Source: Mariprofundus sp. EBB-1
GTDB lineage: Bacteria; Pseudomonadota; Zetaproteobacteria; Mariprofundales; Mariprofundaceae
Direction: 5' to 3'
Length of the DNA stretch: 61,585 nucleotides
NCBI RefSeq assembly: GCF_003665155.1
Contig: NZ_RCFQ01000015.1
Location: 1 to 61,585, forward strand
The notes under the pieces are model-generated. The model searched no databases, was not told the origin of the DNA, and was given only the letters and a program-made list of their open reading frames with translations. Below are positions 21,923-31,472 of this stretch, one piece after another (the first letter of the stretch is position 1; the number at the start of each line of letters is the position of its first letter). The translations under genes and the position numbers were made by a program.

Positions 21923-24019
21923 TTAGCCTTGTTTAGAGGTGGAATGCATGACCTCATAGAGCGTGGTTTTTAGCGTTTTGGCTTTAAATGGTTTTTGCAA
22001 AAACGCATCAGGGCGATCGCCTGCGATGAGAGAACCGGCTTCAACCTCTGAATAGCCGGAAACCAGTATAATCGGTACGTTACTATCAATTTCACGCATA
22101 CCCGCCATGGCTTCGACACCCCCGAGCACAGGCATGGTCATATCGAGGAGTACTGCTGCCAGATTAGTATGATGTTTGGCGAATACTTCCAAGCCTTCTT
22201 TGCCATCATCGGCGGTCATCACCGTAAAGTGCAAGCTTTCTATGAAAGCTTTGCCTACTTGGCGTACCCGCATATCGTCATCGACAATGAGCACTTTACC
22301 ATCTCCTTGCCAGGCATCGACTTCGACAGTGCTGATCATGGTCGCTTTAAACTCTTGATCAGTAGATGGCAGATAGACACGGAACGCCGTGCCTCTACCC
22401 TCTGAACTATGCACCTGAATGGCACCATGGTGACCGCGCACAATACCAAGTACGGCAGATAGGCCCAGACCACTACCGGTTTCTTTGGTGGTAAAGAAAG
22501 GGTCAAAAATCTTTGAAATCATCTCAAGACTCATACCGCGACCAGTATCAGAGACTTCGATAATGACGTATTGGCCGGGTTTCAGGCATGAGCCATTATA
22601 CAGTTTATCCAGCATTTGGCGGTCTATGTTGCGGGCACCAGTAGATACTTTGATTTCACCCGACTTGGGGCCAATGGCATCGGCAGAATTAACGATGAAG
22701 TTAAGGATCAGTTGTTGAATTTGGGCCATGTCGCCTTCAATGCCGGGCAGTGTTTTGGCCAGTTTTATTTTAAGTGCAATATGACTACTTACCGAGGCTC
22801 GAATAAGCTTACCAGTCGATTTTACCATCTCGTTAAGATCAAGAATATCGAGTTCATAACTACCTTTTCCGGCATATGCGAGCATCTGTTTACATAACTC
22901 CGCAGCGTGATCGCAGGCGTCGCTGATATTATCGATATGGGTAGTTGCTTCTGCTTCTTTATCCAGACTACTGCGAGCCAATTCTGCATTGCCGGAAATC
23001 GCTGCCAGCAGGTTGTTAAAATCGTGGGCTATGCCGCCAGCCAGCACGCCAAGCGATTCCAGCCGTTGCGCATGTTCGAGCCGATCACTGTGATCGTTGG
23101 ATGATAGGGGCTGATTGCTTGTGTGTTGGCGTGAATCTTCAGCGGTAACTAGAAAGGCGGGCTCACCATCATAAATAACCGGGCTGGATTGAATCCTCGC
23201 AACGATAGTCTGGCCGTCTTTGCGAATGATTGTTTCATCAACCACTGGGGCGGGGCGGGCATGTTTGATCATGTTGGCAATGCGCTCTTTTACCTTTTCC
23301 AGATCATCATCTTGAACATAATCGTAAATGGATGTGCCAATGATCTCCTCAGTACCACTAGCGCCGAACAAGTCGGCAGCAATCGGATTGCAATAGACCC
23401 AACGGTCATTGCAATGCACAGCTAAGGCATGTGGCAGGCTATCGAGCAGGGTGCGGTGACTCATTTTATTGTTTAGTAATGCATGTTCTTTATGTTTGAG
23501 ACGTGAAGTGGTGTCCAGGATGCGATGTAGACTATTTTCTTCGCGCAATTCGCGCCAAGTAATGGTGTAAGCGGCGATCAGGCTGAAAGCAACATAAGCC
23601 AGGCTAATATAGGCTGCTTTTTGCCAAATGAGATCACCAATGGTGGCGCTTAAAATTGCGATAATCAGCGCATAAATTACAGTCCATATCAGACCAATTC
23701 GGGAGCCTGCACTTAAGCAGGCGATAAATGGGAAGCCAAAGCTCCAGATGAAACCAATACCACTAAAACCACCCTGTAAAAACAGCAGAGAAAATAGGGT
23801 GGCGGCATGGATGATGAAGAGGTTTTGTTGCACAAAAAGCATTTCTACTTTTCTGGTCCAGAGATAGAGAGAGGCAAGTGAAGCGACCATGAGCAGTTCG
23901 ATTTGACCCAAACCATTGAAGCCCTGACTAAAATTAATGATGCTAAACATCAGCACAAATGGAATGGCAACCAGCAGAGAGAGCTGTAATGGATTCATAT
24001 GAAGAATAGTCTTTTTCAT
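21923..24019 (-). CDS. Membrane hybrid histidine kinase (PAS-HisKA-HATPase-receiver)
   Basis: The protein has 698 residues. About six hydrophobic helices (residues 10-155) form a membrane sensor. A PAS domain follows (LLDSLPHALAVHCNDRWVY, about 190-300). The HisKA box has the phospho-His in GGIAHDFNNLLAAISG, and the HATPase domain has NFIVNSADAIG and GSGLGLSAV. A C-terminal receiver has the acceptor Asp in LLDMTMPVLGG. The receiver may act as a phosphate sink or relay. It is the last gene of a - strand signalling run and follows cheB after a 176-base gap. Ligand and target are unknown. Confidence 0.9.
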   Translation of the reverse strand: MKKTILHMNPLQLSLLVAIPFVLMFSIINFSQGFNGLGQIELLMVASLASLYLWTRKVEMLFVQQNLFIIHAATLFSLLFLQGGFSGIGFIWSFGFPFIACLSAGSRIGLIWTVIYALIIAILSATIGDLIWQKAAYISLAYVAFSLIAAYTITWRELREENSLHRILDTTSRLKHKEHALLNNKMSHRTLLDSLPHALAVHCNDRWVYCNPIAADLFGASGTEEIIGTSIYDYVQDDDLEKVKERIANMIKHARPAPVVDETIIRKDGQTIVARIQSSPVIYDGEPAFLVTAEDSRQHTSNQPLSSNDHSDRLEHAQRLESLGVLAGGIAHDFNNLLAAISGNAELARSSLDKEAEATTHIDNISDACDHAAELCKQMLAYAGKGSYELDILDLNEMVKSTGKLIRASVSSHIALKIKLAKTLPGIEGDMAQIQQLILNFIVNSADAIGPKSGEIKVSTGARNIDRQMLDKLYNGSCLKPGQYVIIEVSDTGRGMSLEMISKIFDPFFTTKETGSGLGLSAVLGIVRGHHGAIQVHSSEGRGTAFRVYLPSTDQEFKATMISTVEVDAWQGDGKVLIVDDDMRVRQVGKAFIESLHFTVMTADDGKEGLEVFAKHHTNLAAVLLDMTMPVLGGVEAMAGMREIDSNVPIILVSGYSEVEAGSLIAGDRPDAFLQKPFKAKTLKTTLYEVMHSTSKQG

Positions 24020-24195
24020 GGCAGTAAAAGCACCCTCAAATTTCTAAAATAGGCTTCTCAACTAACACATATTATAGCATAAAGACTGTGTTTGTAAGTT
24101 TTTTAAGATGTGTGATTGCTGCCACTTGCACATGCCGGGCCGCTGTATTGCGGATGTTGCACTAAGCGTTTTTTGTTTTACTCTTTATTTTAAAG

Positions 24196-25281
24196 CTATT
24201 TGCATAGAGTGATTAAGTGATCTCCGAGCGCGTTGAGCGCCACCTCTTCTTCGGCTGCGCCTATTTTTACAGCTGCACCGGGCATGCCCCATACGACGGA
24301 GCTGGCTTTATCTTGTGCTACAGTTCGGGCATTGGACTGGCGCATTTTTTTCAGACCGGAGGCGCCATCTTCCCCCATGCCGGTCATCAATGCGCCAATT
24401 GCTTTTGAGCCTGCATGTTTGGCAACCGAATTGAAGAGCATATCTACCGATGGACAATGGCTATTCATGGGATCCTTACCCCCAACATGACAAATATAAC
24501 CCTGACCATTGCGCTCGATGGTGAAATGTTCATCGCCGGCACCGACATAAATAAAACCCTTGCAGATTTCCATGCCTTCTTCAGCAGATACCACATGCAT
24601 CGGTGAAGCTTGATCCAGCCTATCAATAAATGATGCAGAAAAAGTTGTGGGAATATGCTGCACAAGCACGACTGCCCCCGTATCTGCAGGGAATTTAGCA
24701 ATGACGTGACGGAGTGCTTCTGTGCCGCCTGTTGAGGCTCCAAGCGCAATCAATTTATCTTGCGTGGGATGGTGTCTCTCTGCTGTCGCCATATTTTTTT
24801 TGCTGCTTGTCAGGCGGGGGGGGGCAGGCTGTTCTACGGCAGTGAGAGTCTTTACTGCAGGGCCATGTTTCTGCGTGAACTGTTGCGAAATACGTTTAAT
24901 TCGCTGAGTTAGCTTGTCGAAAAAAGCTGCCTGCTGGACCGTAGTTTCAAGCGGCGGTTTGATCATCACTGTGGCAATGCAGGAGCTGATTGCATTCAAG
25001 TAGGTACTGGACTTGGGCAATGTTTCACTGGCTACAATCACCATAGCCAGTGATTTCTCTTCCGTCATTTGTATTAAAAAGTGAGTGATGGCATCGCTGT
25101 TTTGATTAACCCCTAATACCAATACATCAGGTTTACGAATTTTTACCTGCATACGCGCCTGCATTACATCAGAGGCGATACCGTTCACGTTAATGCCGAC
25201 TTGTTTGTTGAGCGCATGAACCATGGCCAGGCGTGCTTTCGGATCGCCTTCCACTACAACGACGTTTAATTTTGAGGTCAT
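24196..25281 (-). CDS. CheB-like protein-glutamate methylesterase with degenerate receiver
   Basis: The protein has 361 residues. The C-terminal methylesterase (about 175-361) keeps the full catalytic triad: Ser183 (GASTGG), His209 (VQHIP) and Asp305 (GMGEDG). The N-terminal receiver-like domain (about 1-125) has lost the phospho-acceptor: the position normally Asp in PDVxxLD reads Gly57 (PDVLVLGV). The acidic pair is Glu-Gly instead of Asp-Asp, while the KPP lysine (Lys108) remains. Activity is therefore probably not controlled by phosphorylation. No cheR, cheA or chemoreceptor gene is nearby. Orphan CheB-like proteins of this kind may serve a non-flagellar pathway. Confidence 0.88.
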   Translation of the reverse strand: MTSKLNVVVVEGDPKARLAMVHALNKQVGINVNGIASDVMQARMQVKIRKPDVLVLGVNQNSDAITHFLIQMTEEKSLAMVIVASETLPKSSTYLNAISSCIATVMIKPPLETTVQQAAFFDKLTQRIKRISQQFTQKHGPAVKTLTAVEQPAPPRLTSSKKNMATAERHHPTQDKLIALGASTGGTEALRHVIAKFPADTGAVVLVQHIPTTFSASFIDRLDQASPMHVVSAEEGMEICKGFIYVGAGDEHFTIERNGQGYICHVGGKDPMNSHCPSVDMLFNSVAKHAGSKAIGALMTGMGEDGASGLKKMRQSNARTVAQDKASSVVWGMPGAAVKIGAAEEEVALNALGDHLITLCK

Positions 25282-25332
25282 AGATTCACCAGATTTAACA
25301 GCTTGTTGGGATTTGGGTAGGGAAGACAGGAG

Positions 25333-25734
25333 TCATGTGAGATCAAATTCCATGACGCAGCTTAGCTTGTTGCGCAACTCAGGGAATTGAATGGGCTTGG
25401 TGACAAAGTCAGAAGCCATCACCGCGATAGCACAATCCATGGCTGCCTTCCCTTCCAAAGCTGTGATCATAAATATCGGCAGCTCCTCACCTCCGGGCAA
25501 TGTGCGAATGACTTCGCAAGCGGCAAAGCCATCCATTACCGGCATATCACCATCTAGCATGATCATTGCCGGATGCTGTTGTTCAAATATTTTCACTGCC
25601 TGTTCACCATCGTCAACAGTGATGACTACATAACCATTGGCTTGAAAAAATTGAGTCAGCATAACACAAAACATTGGGTCATCATCGGCAACCAATACCG
25701 TTGCCCCTTTCTCTATCAAATTCATATCATTCAT
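25333..25734 (-). CDS. Single-domain response regulator
   Basis: This receiver has 133 residues and no output domain. The acidic pocket (VADDD, Asp17-19), acceptor Asp61 (MLDGDMPVMDG) and the KP lysine are all present, so it should be phosphorylated. It is encoded directly after the tripartite kinase gene (29 bases) and before cheB, so it is likely a partner of one of these. Stand-alone receivers act through protein contacts or as phosphate shuttles. Confidence 0.92.
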   Translation of the reverse strand: MNDMNLIEKGATVLVADDDPMFCVMLTQFFQANGYVVITVDDGEQAVKIFEQQHPAMIMLDGDMPVMDGFAACEVIRTLPGGEELPIFMITALEGKAAMDCAIAVMASDFVTKPIQFPELRNKLSCVMEFDLT

Positions 25735-25763
25735 TATAGCACCTTTTTCTGTTTTTTAGCTTA

Positions 25764-28700
25764 CTAGCGGATGTCGGATAACCAGTTGGCGGTGAGAGCT
25801 TCCTGCACCTCTTCTGCAGCTTGTTTGAATTCCTTGAATACACTCGCGGCGGCTTCGATATCGTTGTTTTGGCCAAGTTGTTCAAGCTGAAAACATAGTT
25901 CGCCCAATGTCGCGGCTGCAATGGAGCGGCTGGCACCTTTTAATCGGTGTCCATTACGGCGCAGTGTATCGCCATCAGCAGCAGCAATAGCGGCTTCAAT
26001 AGCTTCGATCTGTTTGGGCAACTCGGATAAATAGGTGTCGATAATCATGCCTATACCAAAGCCCATATCCGTTCGTAGTTGTCGCAGTACAGCTTCATCT
26101 ACGACGGCTAGCGCAGGCTCCTGGCGATGTTTTTCTTCCTCGATGGTTGCGCTGCTGGCTTGGGAGGTCGCTTGTGTTTGTAATGGCAACCATTCGGCCA
26201 TCGTTTCTTTTAGTGCTTTGCCGGTGAGTGGTTTAGTCAAGTGGGCATTCATGCCTGCATCCCGGGTGCGCTGCATATCCGCATCGAGTGCATGTGCTGT
26301 AAGTGCGATAATGGGAATCTGTTGTGCGTTTTCACTGAACTGTTCCAGTTCTCGGATTTCGCGGGTGGCAGCAATGCCATCCAAATCTGGCATCTGCACG
26401 TCCATCAAAATCAAATCATAGTCATGTTCGGCATACAGGGTCAGTGCTTCCAGGCCATTGTGTGCCACATCTACATTGGCAAAGCCTTGGTTCTTCAACA
26501 TGCCCACGGCCACTTGCTCATTCACGGCATTATCTTCAGCCAGCAGGATGCGTTCATCGCGCTGAATAACACCAATCTCTGTATCAGCACGAATGATTCG
26601 CTTTCTGACTCCCATCACATCGAGCACTGTTTCACACAGCGAATGCACATAAATCGGCTTACGCATAAAACCATTCAGGCCATATTTTTGGCGCAAGGCA
26701 TCATCAAACGTAAAATCCAGTGATGTGGTCATGATAACTTTCAAGTCGGAAAGTTCAGGTGTCTCCTTAATCACACGTGCCAGCATCATGCCATCCATAC
26801 CTTGCATTTGATGATCTATAAATATCATATCATAGGCAGTAGATTGGCTTGTCATCTCTAGTAAGCGTTGTTTGGCATCTTCTCCGCTGCTACACACATC
26901 GCAACTCGCGCCCCAACCGGCTAACAGGCCATGCAATATGTTGCGATTGGTCGCATTGTCATCGACCACCAAGGCCCGCCACTGTGAAAATTCAGCATTA
27001 TATTGATGGGGCCCTGCTGCAATCGGAGTGGACTTTTTCAGCGTGAGATCGAAATAAAAGCATGAGCCTTTGCCGATCTCACTTTTCACCGCAATGTCAC
27101 CACCCATCATGGATACCAATCGCTTCACAATAGCCAGTCCCAAACCTGTGCCGCCATGTTTACGTGTATCGGTACCATCGGCCTGGGTGAATTCTTCAAA
27201 CAAACGGGCTTGATCTTTAACAGAAATGCCTCTACCTGTATCGGCAACCTGAAAGCGCACAATAACCTGTAAATCGCTTTCCGACAGCATATCGACAGCA
27301 ATCAAAATCTCACCCTGTTGGGTAAACTTAATGGCATTAGATACCAAATTTAACATCACTTGATGTAAGCGATCTGAATCGCCTATTACTACATTTTTTA
27401 CGACAGGGATGCCTCTGGCAATCAATTCCAGAGTGCTTTCATCCTGGTTAACCTGAGAGGAAAACAGCTGTACAACATCCTCAATCACGTGGTTGGGATT
27501 AAACTCGATTGCTTTCGTCTCCATCTGGCCTGCTTCAATTTTGGAGAAATCGAGAATGTCGTTCAAAATCGTTAATAGTGCCTTGCCGCTCGACTGTATC
27601 ACTTCCATGCGTTTGCGCTGGGCCGGATACATTTTTGAGGAAAGTACCAGCTCAGTTAATCCTAATACTCCATTTAACGGTGTACGGATCTCATGGCTCA
27701 TGGTGGCCAGAAACTGACTTTTGGCTACAGCAGCCTGTTCGGCATTGATCAAAGCCTTTTCCAGTTGAGTATTCTGGCTTTCCAGTTCTTCTGCTAATCT
27801 GCCTAACTCTGCAGTGCGGTTATTTACTTTCACTTCCAGTGCAACGTTGAGGGCTTCTGTTTTTTGACGCGATTCTCTTAAATGCGTTACCATCTGTTGC
27901 AGAGCATGGCTTAATAAACCAATTTCATCTTTGCCTGTGTTCGGCATAGGCACGTCTTTTTCGCCTTCACTGATTTTGACTGCAACATCGATCATCTTAC
28001 GCACAGGGCGGGTTAAATAGCGCGCCCAATAATATGTGACTACGCCTAGAAAAATGGCCAGCAATAGGGTCAGCCATAGCATTCTGTCGCGTAAGGCAAG
28101 TGATTGTTGGCGTAACTGATGCAGTGTGAATGTACCTCCTATATGCAAAAAACGATTAGGGTGGCTCTGATCAAGGAGTACTTTGCCGAGCATTAATATA
28201 CTCCCCGAATCATCGAACAGATATTGATCAATACTGTTCGATGCATGCTTGTTGTTTTGTAAAAGTGCACCTTCGATATGAAAGTCCTGCTGCAAAGTGG
28301 CCTGCCGCCCGAGTTCAAAAGCCATGTTTTTGTGTGCATCAGGATGTACGATGTAATCACCATGCGCATTGGCAATAAAATAGTGTTGCTGATCATCGCT
28401 GTGCTCGATATGAGCCAGAAAAGATTGCGCCAGTAGGTTGAAATCAACATTGATTAGCAAAATGGCATAGATTGCACCATTATCATCAAATAGCGCTGTT
28501 GAAACGCGCAACATTGGTTGCGGCGGCAGGGTAATGACACCATGTTCCCGATTTAGGGTGATATCGGAAAAACGAAACTCTCCCGGTTTGAGTTTGATGG
28601 ATGCCTGGAAATAATCCCGCTTATTTTTTTTCATTAACTTACTGTTGGGAATGACTGTAATACCGTGTGCCAAACGAGCTACCCGCGCTAGCTCATGTCC

Positions 28701-29060
28701 ATCGTTGGCCACGCCAATTAAACGTACCTGAGAATACATTTTGTGTTGCACCAGCAGATTGGAAAAAAGCATTTCCAAATGCCTGATATCTGTCTGAATA
28801 GGAAGACCTTTGGCGAACTTTTGGGTCAGTGATTGCACGGGCTCAGATTGGGATAAAAAGGCCACATCTGATCTTACCACCTCTGCATTGGAACTTAATA
28901 AATCGCATTCTTCTTGTACCTGCATGGATAAGCTATGAATGGCTTCTTGCTGCAATAACTGATCAGATTCGAGATAGGCCATCATAGCTACGCCAAGCAC
29001 ACCAAACAGGGTGATAATAAATGACATTGATGCAAACTTTACTGGTAATGATAATTGCAT
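25764..29060 (-). CDS. BarA-like tripartite hybrid kinase (Cache-HAMP-HisKA-HATPase-REC-REC-HPt)
   Basis: The protein has 1098 residues. A membrane helix (about 10-28), a periplasmic double-Cache-like sensor (about 35-315) and a second helix (about 327-345) are followed by HAMP (about 345-400) and a coiled coil. The kinase core has phospho-His456 (ATMSHEIRTPLNGVL) and N/G boxes including NLVSNAIKFT and GTGLGLAI. Two receivers follow (acceptors in FIDHQMQGMDG and LMDVQMPDLDG). A C-terminal HPt domain has NGHRLKGASRS. It can run a full internal phosphorelay. Its likely output is the receiver gene immediately downstream. Confidence 0.93.
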   Translation of the reverse strand: MQLSLPVKFASMSFIITLFGVLGVAMMAYLESDQLLQQEAIHSLSMQVQEECDLLSSNAEVVRSDVAFLSQSEPVQSLTQKFAKGLPIQTDIRHLEMLFSNLLVQHKMYSQVRLIGVANDGHELARVARLAHGITVIPNSKLMKKNKRDYFQASIKLKPGEFRFSDITLNREHGVITLPPQPMLRVSTALFDDNGAIYAILLINVDFNLLAQSFLAHIEHSDDQQHYFIANAHGDYIVHPDAHKNMAFELGRQATLQQDFHIEGALLQNNKHASNSIDQYLFDDSGSILMLGKVLLDQSHPNRFLHIGGTFTLHQLRQQSLALRDRMLWLTLLLAIFLGVVTYYWARYLTRPVRKMIDVAVKISEGEKDVPMPNTGKDEIGLLSHALQQMVTHLRESRQKTEALNVALEVKVNNRTAELGRLAEELESQNTQLEKALINAEQAAVAKSQFLATMSHEIRTPLNGVLGLTELVLSSKMYPAQRKRMEVIQSSGKALLTILNDILDFSKIEAGQMETKAIEFNPNHVIEDVVQLFSSQVNQDESTLELIARGIPVVKNVVIGDSDRLHQVMLNLVSNAIKFTQQGEILIAVDMLSESDLQVIVRFQVADTGRGISVKDQARLFEEFTQADGTDTRKHGGTGLGLAIVKRLVSMMGGDIAVKSEIGKGSCFYFDLTLKKSTPIAAGPHQYNAEFSQWRALVVDDNATNRNILHGLLAGWGASCDVCSSGEDAKQRLLEMTSQSTAYDMIFIDHQMQGMDGMMLARVIKETPELSDLKVIMTTSLDFTFDDALRQKYGLNGFMRKPIYVHSLCETVLDVMGVRKRIIRADTEIGVIQRDERILLAEDNAVNEQVAVGMLKNQGFANVDVAHNGLEALTLYAEHDYDLILMDVQMPDLDGIAATREIRELEQFSENAQQIPIIALTAHALDADMQRTRDAGMNAHLTKPLTGKALKETMAEWLPLQTQATSQASSATIEEEKHRQEPALAVVDEAVLRQLRTDMGFGIGMIIDTYLSELPKQIEAIEAAIAAADGDTLRRNGHRLKGASRSIAAATLGELCFQLEQLGQNNDIEAAASVFKEFKQAAEEVQEALTANWLSDIR

Positions 29061-29118
29061 ACCGACTATCCACCCCGATTCCCTGAATTAAAAGTTCAAT
29101 AACCATTGATTTGAGCAA

Positions 29119-29135
29119 TATCTATGCCATAGATA
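29119..29135. promoter_or_regulatory. 17-bp palindrome upstream of the tripartite kinase gene
   Basis: TATCTATG-C-CATAGATA is a perfect 8-bp inverted repeat about 60 bases before the kinase start codon. It is a candidate operator. The rest of the 200-base gap (29061-29261) shows nothing clear. Confidence 0.35.
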
Positions 29136-29261
29136 AACTGGCTCCAATCATGGTTGTTGTTGAGAGGGAAAGTTACTGGTCTTGAGAAAATGGGGTAGCT
29201 ACAGTAAATATTAACGGTGTTCGCAGATGGTCAGGATGCCTATGGAAAAATCTTCAAGTAT

Positions 29262-29621
29262 TTATGTGGTTAATTCGATGGTGTTACCATCTGGATCACG
29301 ACAAAACAGTGCGTTCCGACCGGATTTACTCATGGTATATGGTACATCCATCGCATCAAGCTTGCTGGCGATCAATTTGATATCATCAGTTTGCATGGCG
29401 ACATGATTGTCACGTCCTCCATGTAGAGGTTTAGGGCAATTTTCATAAGGATTATCGAGCAGCATAAGGTGAATCTGCTGGCCACCGTCAAGGCCATACC
29501 ATAGGCCATCAAAAGCAAGTGCAGCAGGGCGCGCAAGGCGTTGTAGATCGAACACCTGTTCGTAAAAGCGGGCAGCTCTGTTGAGGTCGCTTACCAATAG
29601 TGCAATATGTACAATTTTCAT
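29262..29621 (-). CDS. Glyoxalase/bleomycin-resistance fold (VOC) protein
   Basis: The product has 119 residues from the ATG at 29621, which overlaps the stop of the ROK gene by 4 bases and has GGGAGA as RBS. VOC features are visible: MKIVHIALLVSDLNRAARFY at the start, GGRDNHVAMQTDD in the middle and CRDPDGNTIELTT at the end. His, Glu and the DPDGN turn suggest a metal-binding VOC enzyme. The substrate is unknown. It is co-transcribed with the sugar-kinase gene. Confidence 0.85.
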   Translation of the reverse strand: MKIVHIALLVSDLNRAARFYEQVFDLQRLARPAALAFDGLWYGLDGGQQIHLMLLDNPYENCPKPLHGGRDNHVAMQTDDIKLIASKLDAMDVPYTMSKSGRNALFCRDPDGNTIELTT

Positions 29622-30529
29622 GTTTTCTCCCATAACCAGGCTGCACCATACACGCCGGATGAATCACCGTGCTCTGGCGGCAGCAGTGTAGTGCGCACGT
29701 CATCTGAAAAAATATATGGCAACCATAGCTCTGGAACGCGTCTGTACAGAGCATCGATATTGGATAGACCACCGCCCAGTACGATCACATCAGGATCAAC
29801 TATATTAATCACAGTCGCCAGTGCCATGGCTACTCTTTGAAAATAGCGTTCCAGTGTCTCTGTGCAATCTATGTCTCCGGATGCTGCGGCATGTGCAATG
29901 GCTTCGGCACTAAGGAAGTCACCAGTATCACGTTGGTGGCAGGCAGCCATGGCAGGCCCTGAGAGCCAGCTTTCAATGCAGCCATGTCTGCCGCAATAAC
30001 AGGCAGGCCCGGGGAAATCTGTGGCGGTCGAAAGCGGCAATGGATTGTGTCCCCATTCGCCAGCAATATGATTGGCTCCATCGATGATTTGACCGTTAAT
30101 CACCAAGCCTCCACCCACACCGGTGCCTAAAATAACACCGAAAACAACCCGCGCTCCCTGTGCTGCTCCGTGTATGGTTTCAGAGAGCGCAAAGCAGTTG
30201 GCATCATTACTCAGGCGGATTTTTCGCTGTAATGCCCGCTCAAGATCCTGTTGTAGCGGTTGACTATTCAAGCAGGTGGAGTTGCAGTTCTTCATGCGTC
30301 CTGTGCTGAGTGAAACGGCACCGGGTGTGCCGATACCAATGCTGCACTCAGCCTGCAAACTGGACGTTGCCTCACTCACCATTGCAACAATCAAGGCGAT
30401 GGTTGCTTTATAGTCGCCAGCCGGTGTTGGGCGACGTATGCGCATGTGTTCGCGGTCATGATGATCGAGTGCAATTAACTCGATTTTGCTGCCACCCAGA
30501 TCAATGCCAATGCGCATGTCGCTTTTCAT
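29618..30529 (-). CDS. ROK-family sugar kinase
   Basis: The product has 303 residues. The ATP-binding loop is GIDLGGSKIELIAL (about 7-20). The ROK zinc site is CYCGRHGCIESWLSG, preceded by GEWGHNPLP. The length and motifs fit the bacterial fructokinase/glucokinase (Mak/NagK) group; the exact sugar cannot be read from sequence. It overlaps the downstream VOC gene by 4 bases. An alternative start is the ATG at 30517. It is divergent from folD. Confidence 0.9.
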   Translation of the reverse strand: MKSDMRIGIDLGGSKIELIALDHHDREHMRIRRPTPAGDYKATIALIVAMVSEATSSLQAECSIGIGTPGAVSLSTGRMKNCNSTCLNSQPLQQDLERALQRKIRLSNDANCFALSETIHGAAQGARVVFGVILGTGVGGGLVINGQIIDGANHIAGEWGHNPLPLSTATDFPGPACYCGRHGCIESWLSGPAMAACHQRDTGDFLSAEAIAHAAASGDIDCTETLERYFQRVAMALATVINIVDPDVIVLGGGLSNIDALYRRVPELWLPYIFSDDVRTTLLPPEHGDSSGVYGAAWLWEKT

Positions 30530-30602
30530 TTTGTGCGTATCTCCGTGAGCATGCAGCTTATGATTGTCTGAACAGGCCGATACTGCAACAATGCGCAGTC
30601 AT

Positions 30603-31472
30603 ATGACTACTTTAAATGCACAGATACTAGATGGTAAAGCCCTGGCTGCTCGCATGCGGCAGGAAATAGCGCTTGATGCTGACGCGCAGAGTCGCAAACA
30701 CGGACGCAAACCCGGACTGGCGGTTATTCTGGTTGGCTCCGACCCTGCTTCAGAGGTCTATGTTCGCGCCAAAAAAACAGGTTGTGAAAAAGCAGGCATT
30801 GCCTCTTATTCGCATGAGTTGCCTGCCGATACTACGCAGCAACATCTGCTTGGCCTGATTACTGAACTGAATCAGGATCCGAAAGTAGATGGTATTCTGG
30901 TGCAGTTGCCTGTGCCTGCGCACATTAATCCCGAGACGATCATTGAAGCGATTGACCCGAGTAAGGATGTGGATGGTTTTCACCCTTATAATCTTGGGCG
31001 GTTGGCTGCGCGTCAGCCGGCACTGCGCTCGTGCACACCGTATGGCTGCATGAAGTTGATCGAAGAAACGGGCATTGATTTGCATGGTAAAGAGTGTGTG
31101 ATTGTTGGTGCATCGAATATTGTCGGTCGTCCGATGGCGTTGGAATTATTGTTGGCCGGAGCTACGGTGACGGTGACGCATAAGTTTACCCGCGATTTGC
31201 AGAGTCATGTCGAACGCGCGGATGTGTTGGTGGCGGCAGCCGGGAAACAGGGCCTGATTAAAGGCGAATGGATTAAACCCGGTGCTATCGTTGTGGATGT
31301 TGGTATCCATCGTTTGGAAGATGGCACGTTAACCGGAGACGTGGCTTTTGAAGATGCCAGTAAGCGTGCAGGCTGGATTACCCCGGTTCCCGGTGGTGTG
31401 GGCCCGATGACGATTACCATGTTGCTAGCTAATACTGTGCAAGCATTTAAAGCACACCTGGGAGAAGGATAG
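30603..31472 (+). CDS. folD: Methylenetetrahydrofolate dehydrogenase/cyclohydrolase
   Basis: FolD has 289 residues from the ATG at 30603 ([18 protein letters not shown]), which fits the family length. Upstream in-frame ATG codons (for example 30591) would add residues unlike FolD. Conserved catalytic parts include [15 protein letters not shown] (Tyr/Lys), [11 protein letters not shown] and the NADP site [15 protein letters not shown]. It interconverts methylene-, methenyl- and formyl-tetrahydrofolate. The glycine-cleavage genes follow at once, so it supplies or drains their C1 units. Confidence 0.96.
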   Translation: MTTLNAQILDGKALAARMRQEIALDADAQSRKHGRKPGLAVILVGSDPASEVYVRAKKTGCEKAGIASYSHELPADTTQQHLLGLITELNQDPKVDGILVQLPVPAHINPETIIEAIDPSKDVDGFHPYNLGRLAARQPALRSCTPYGCMKLIEETGIDLHGKECVIVGASNIVGRPMALELLLAGATVTVTHKFTRDLQSHVERADVLVAAAGKQGLIKGEWIKPGAIVVDVGIHRLEDGTLTGDVAFEDASKRAGWITPVPGGVGPMTITMLLANTVQAFKAHLGEG

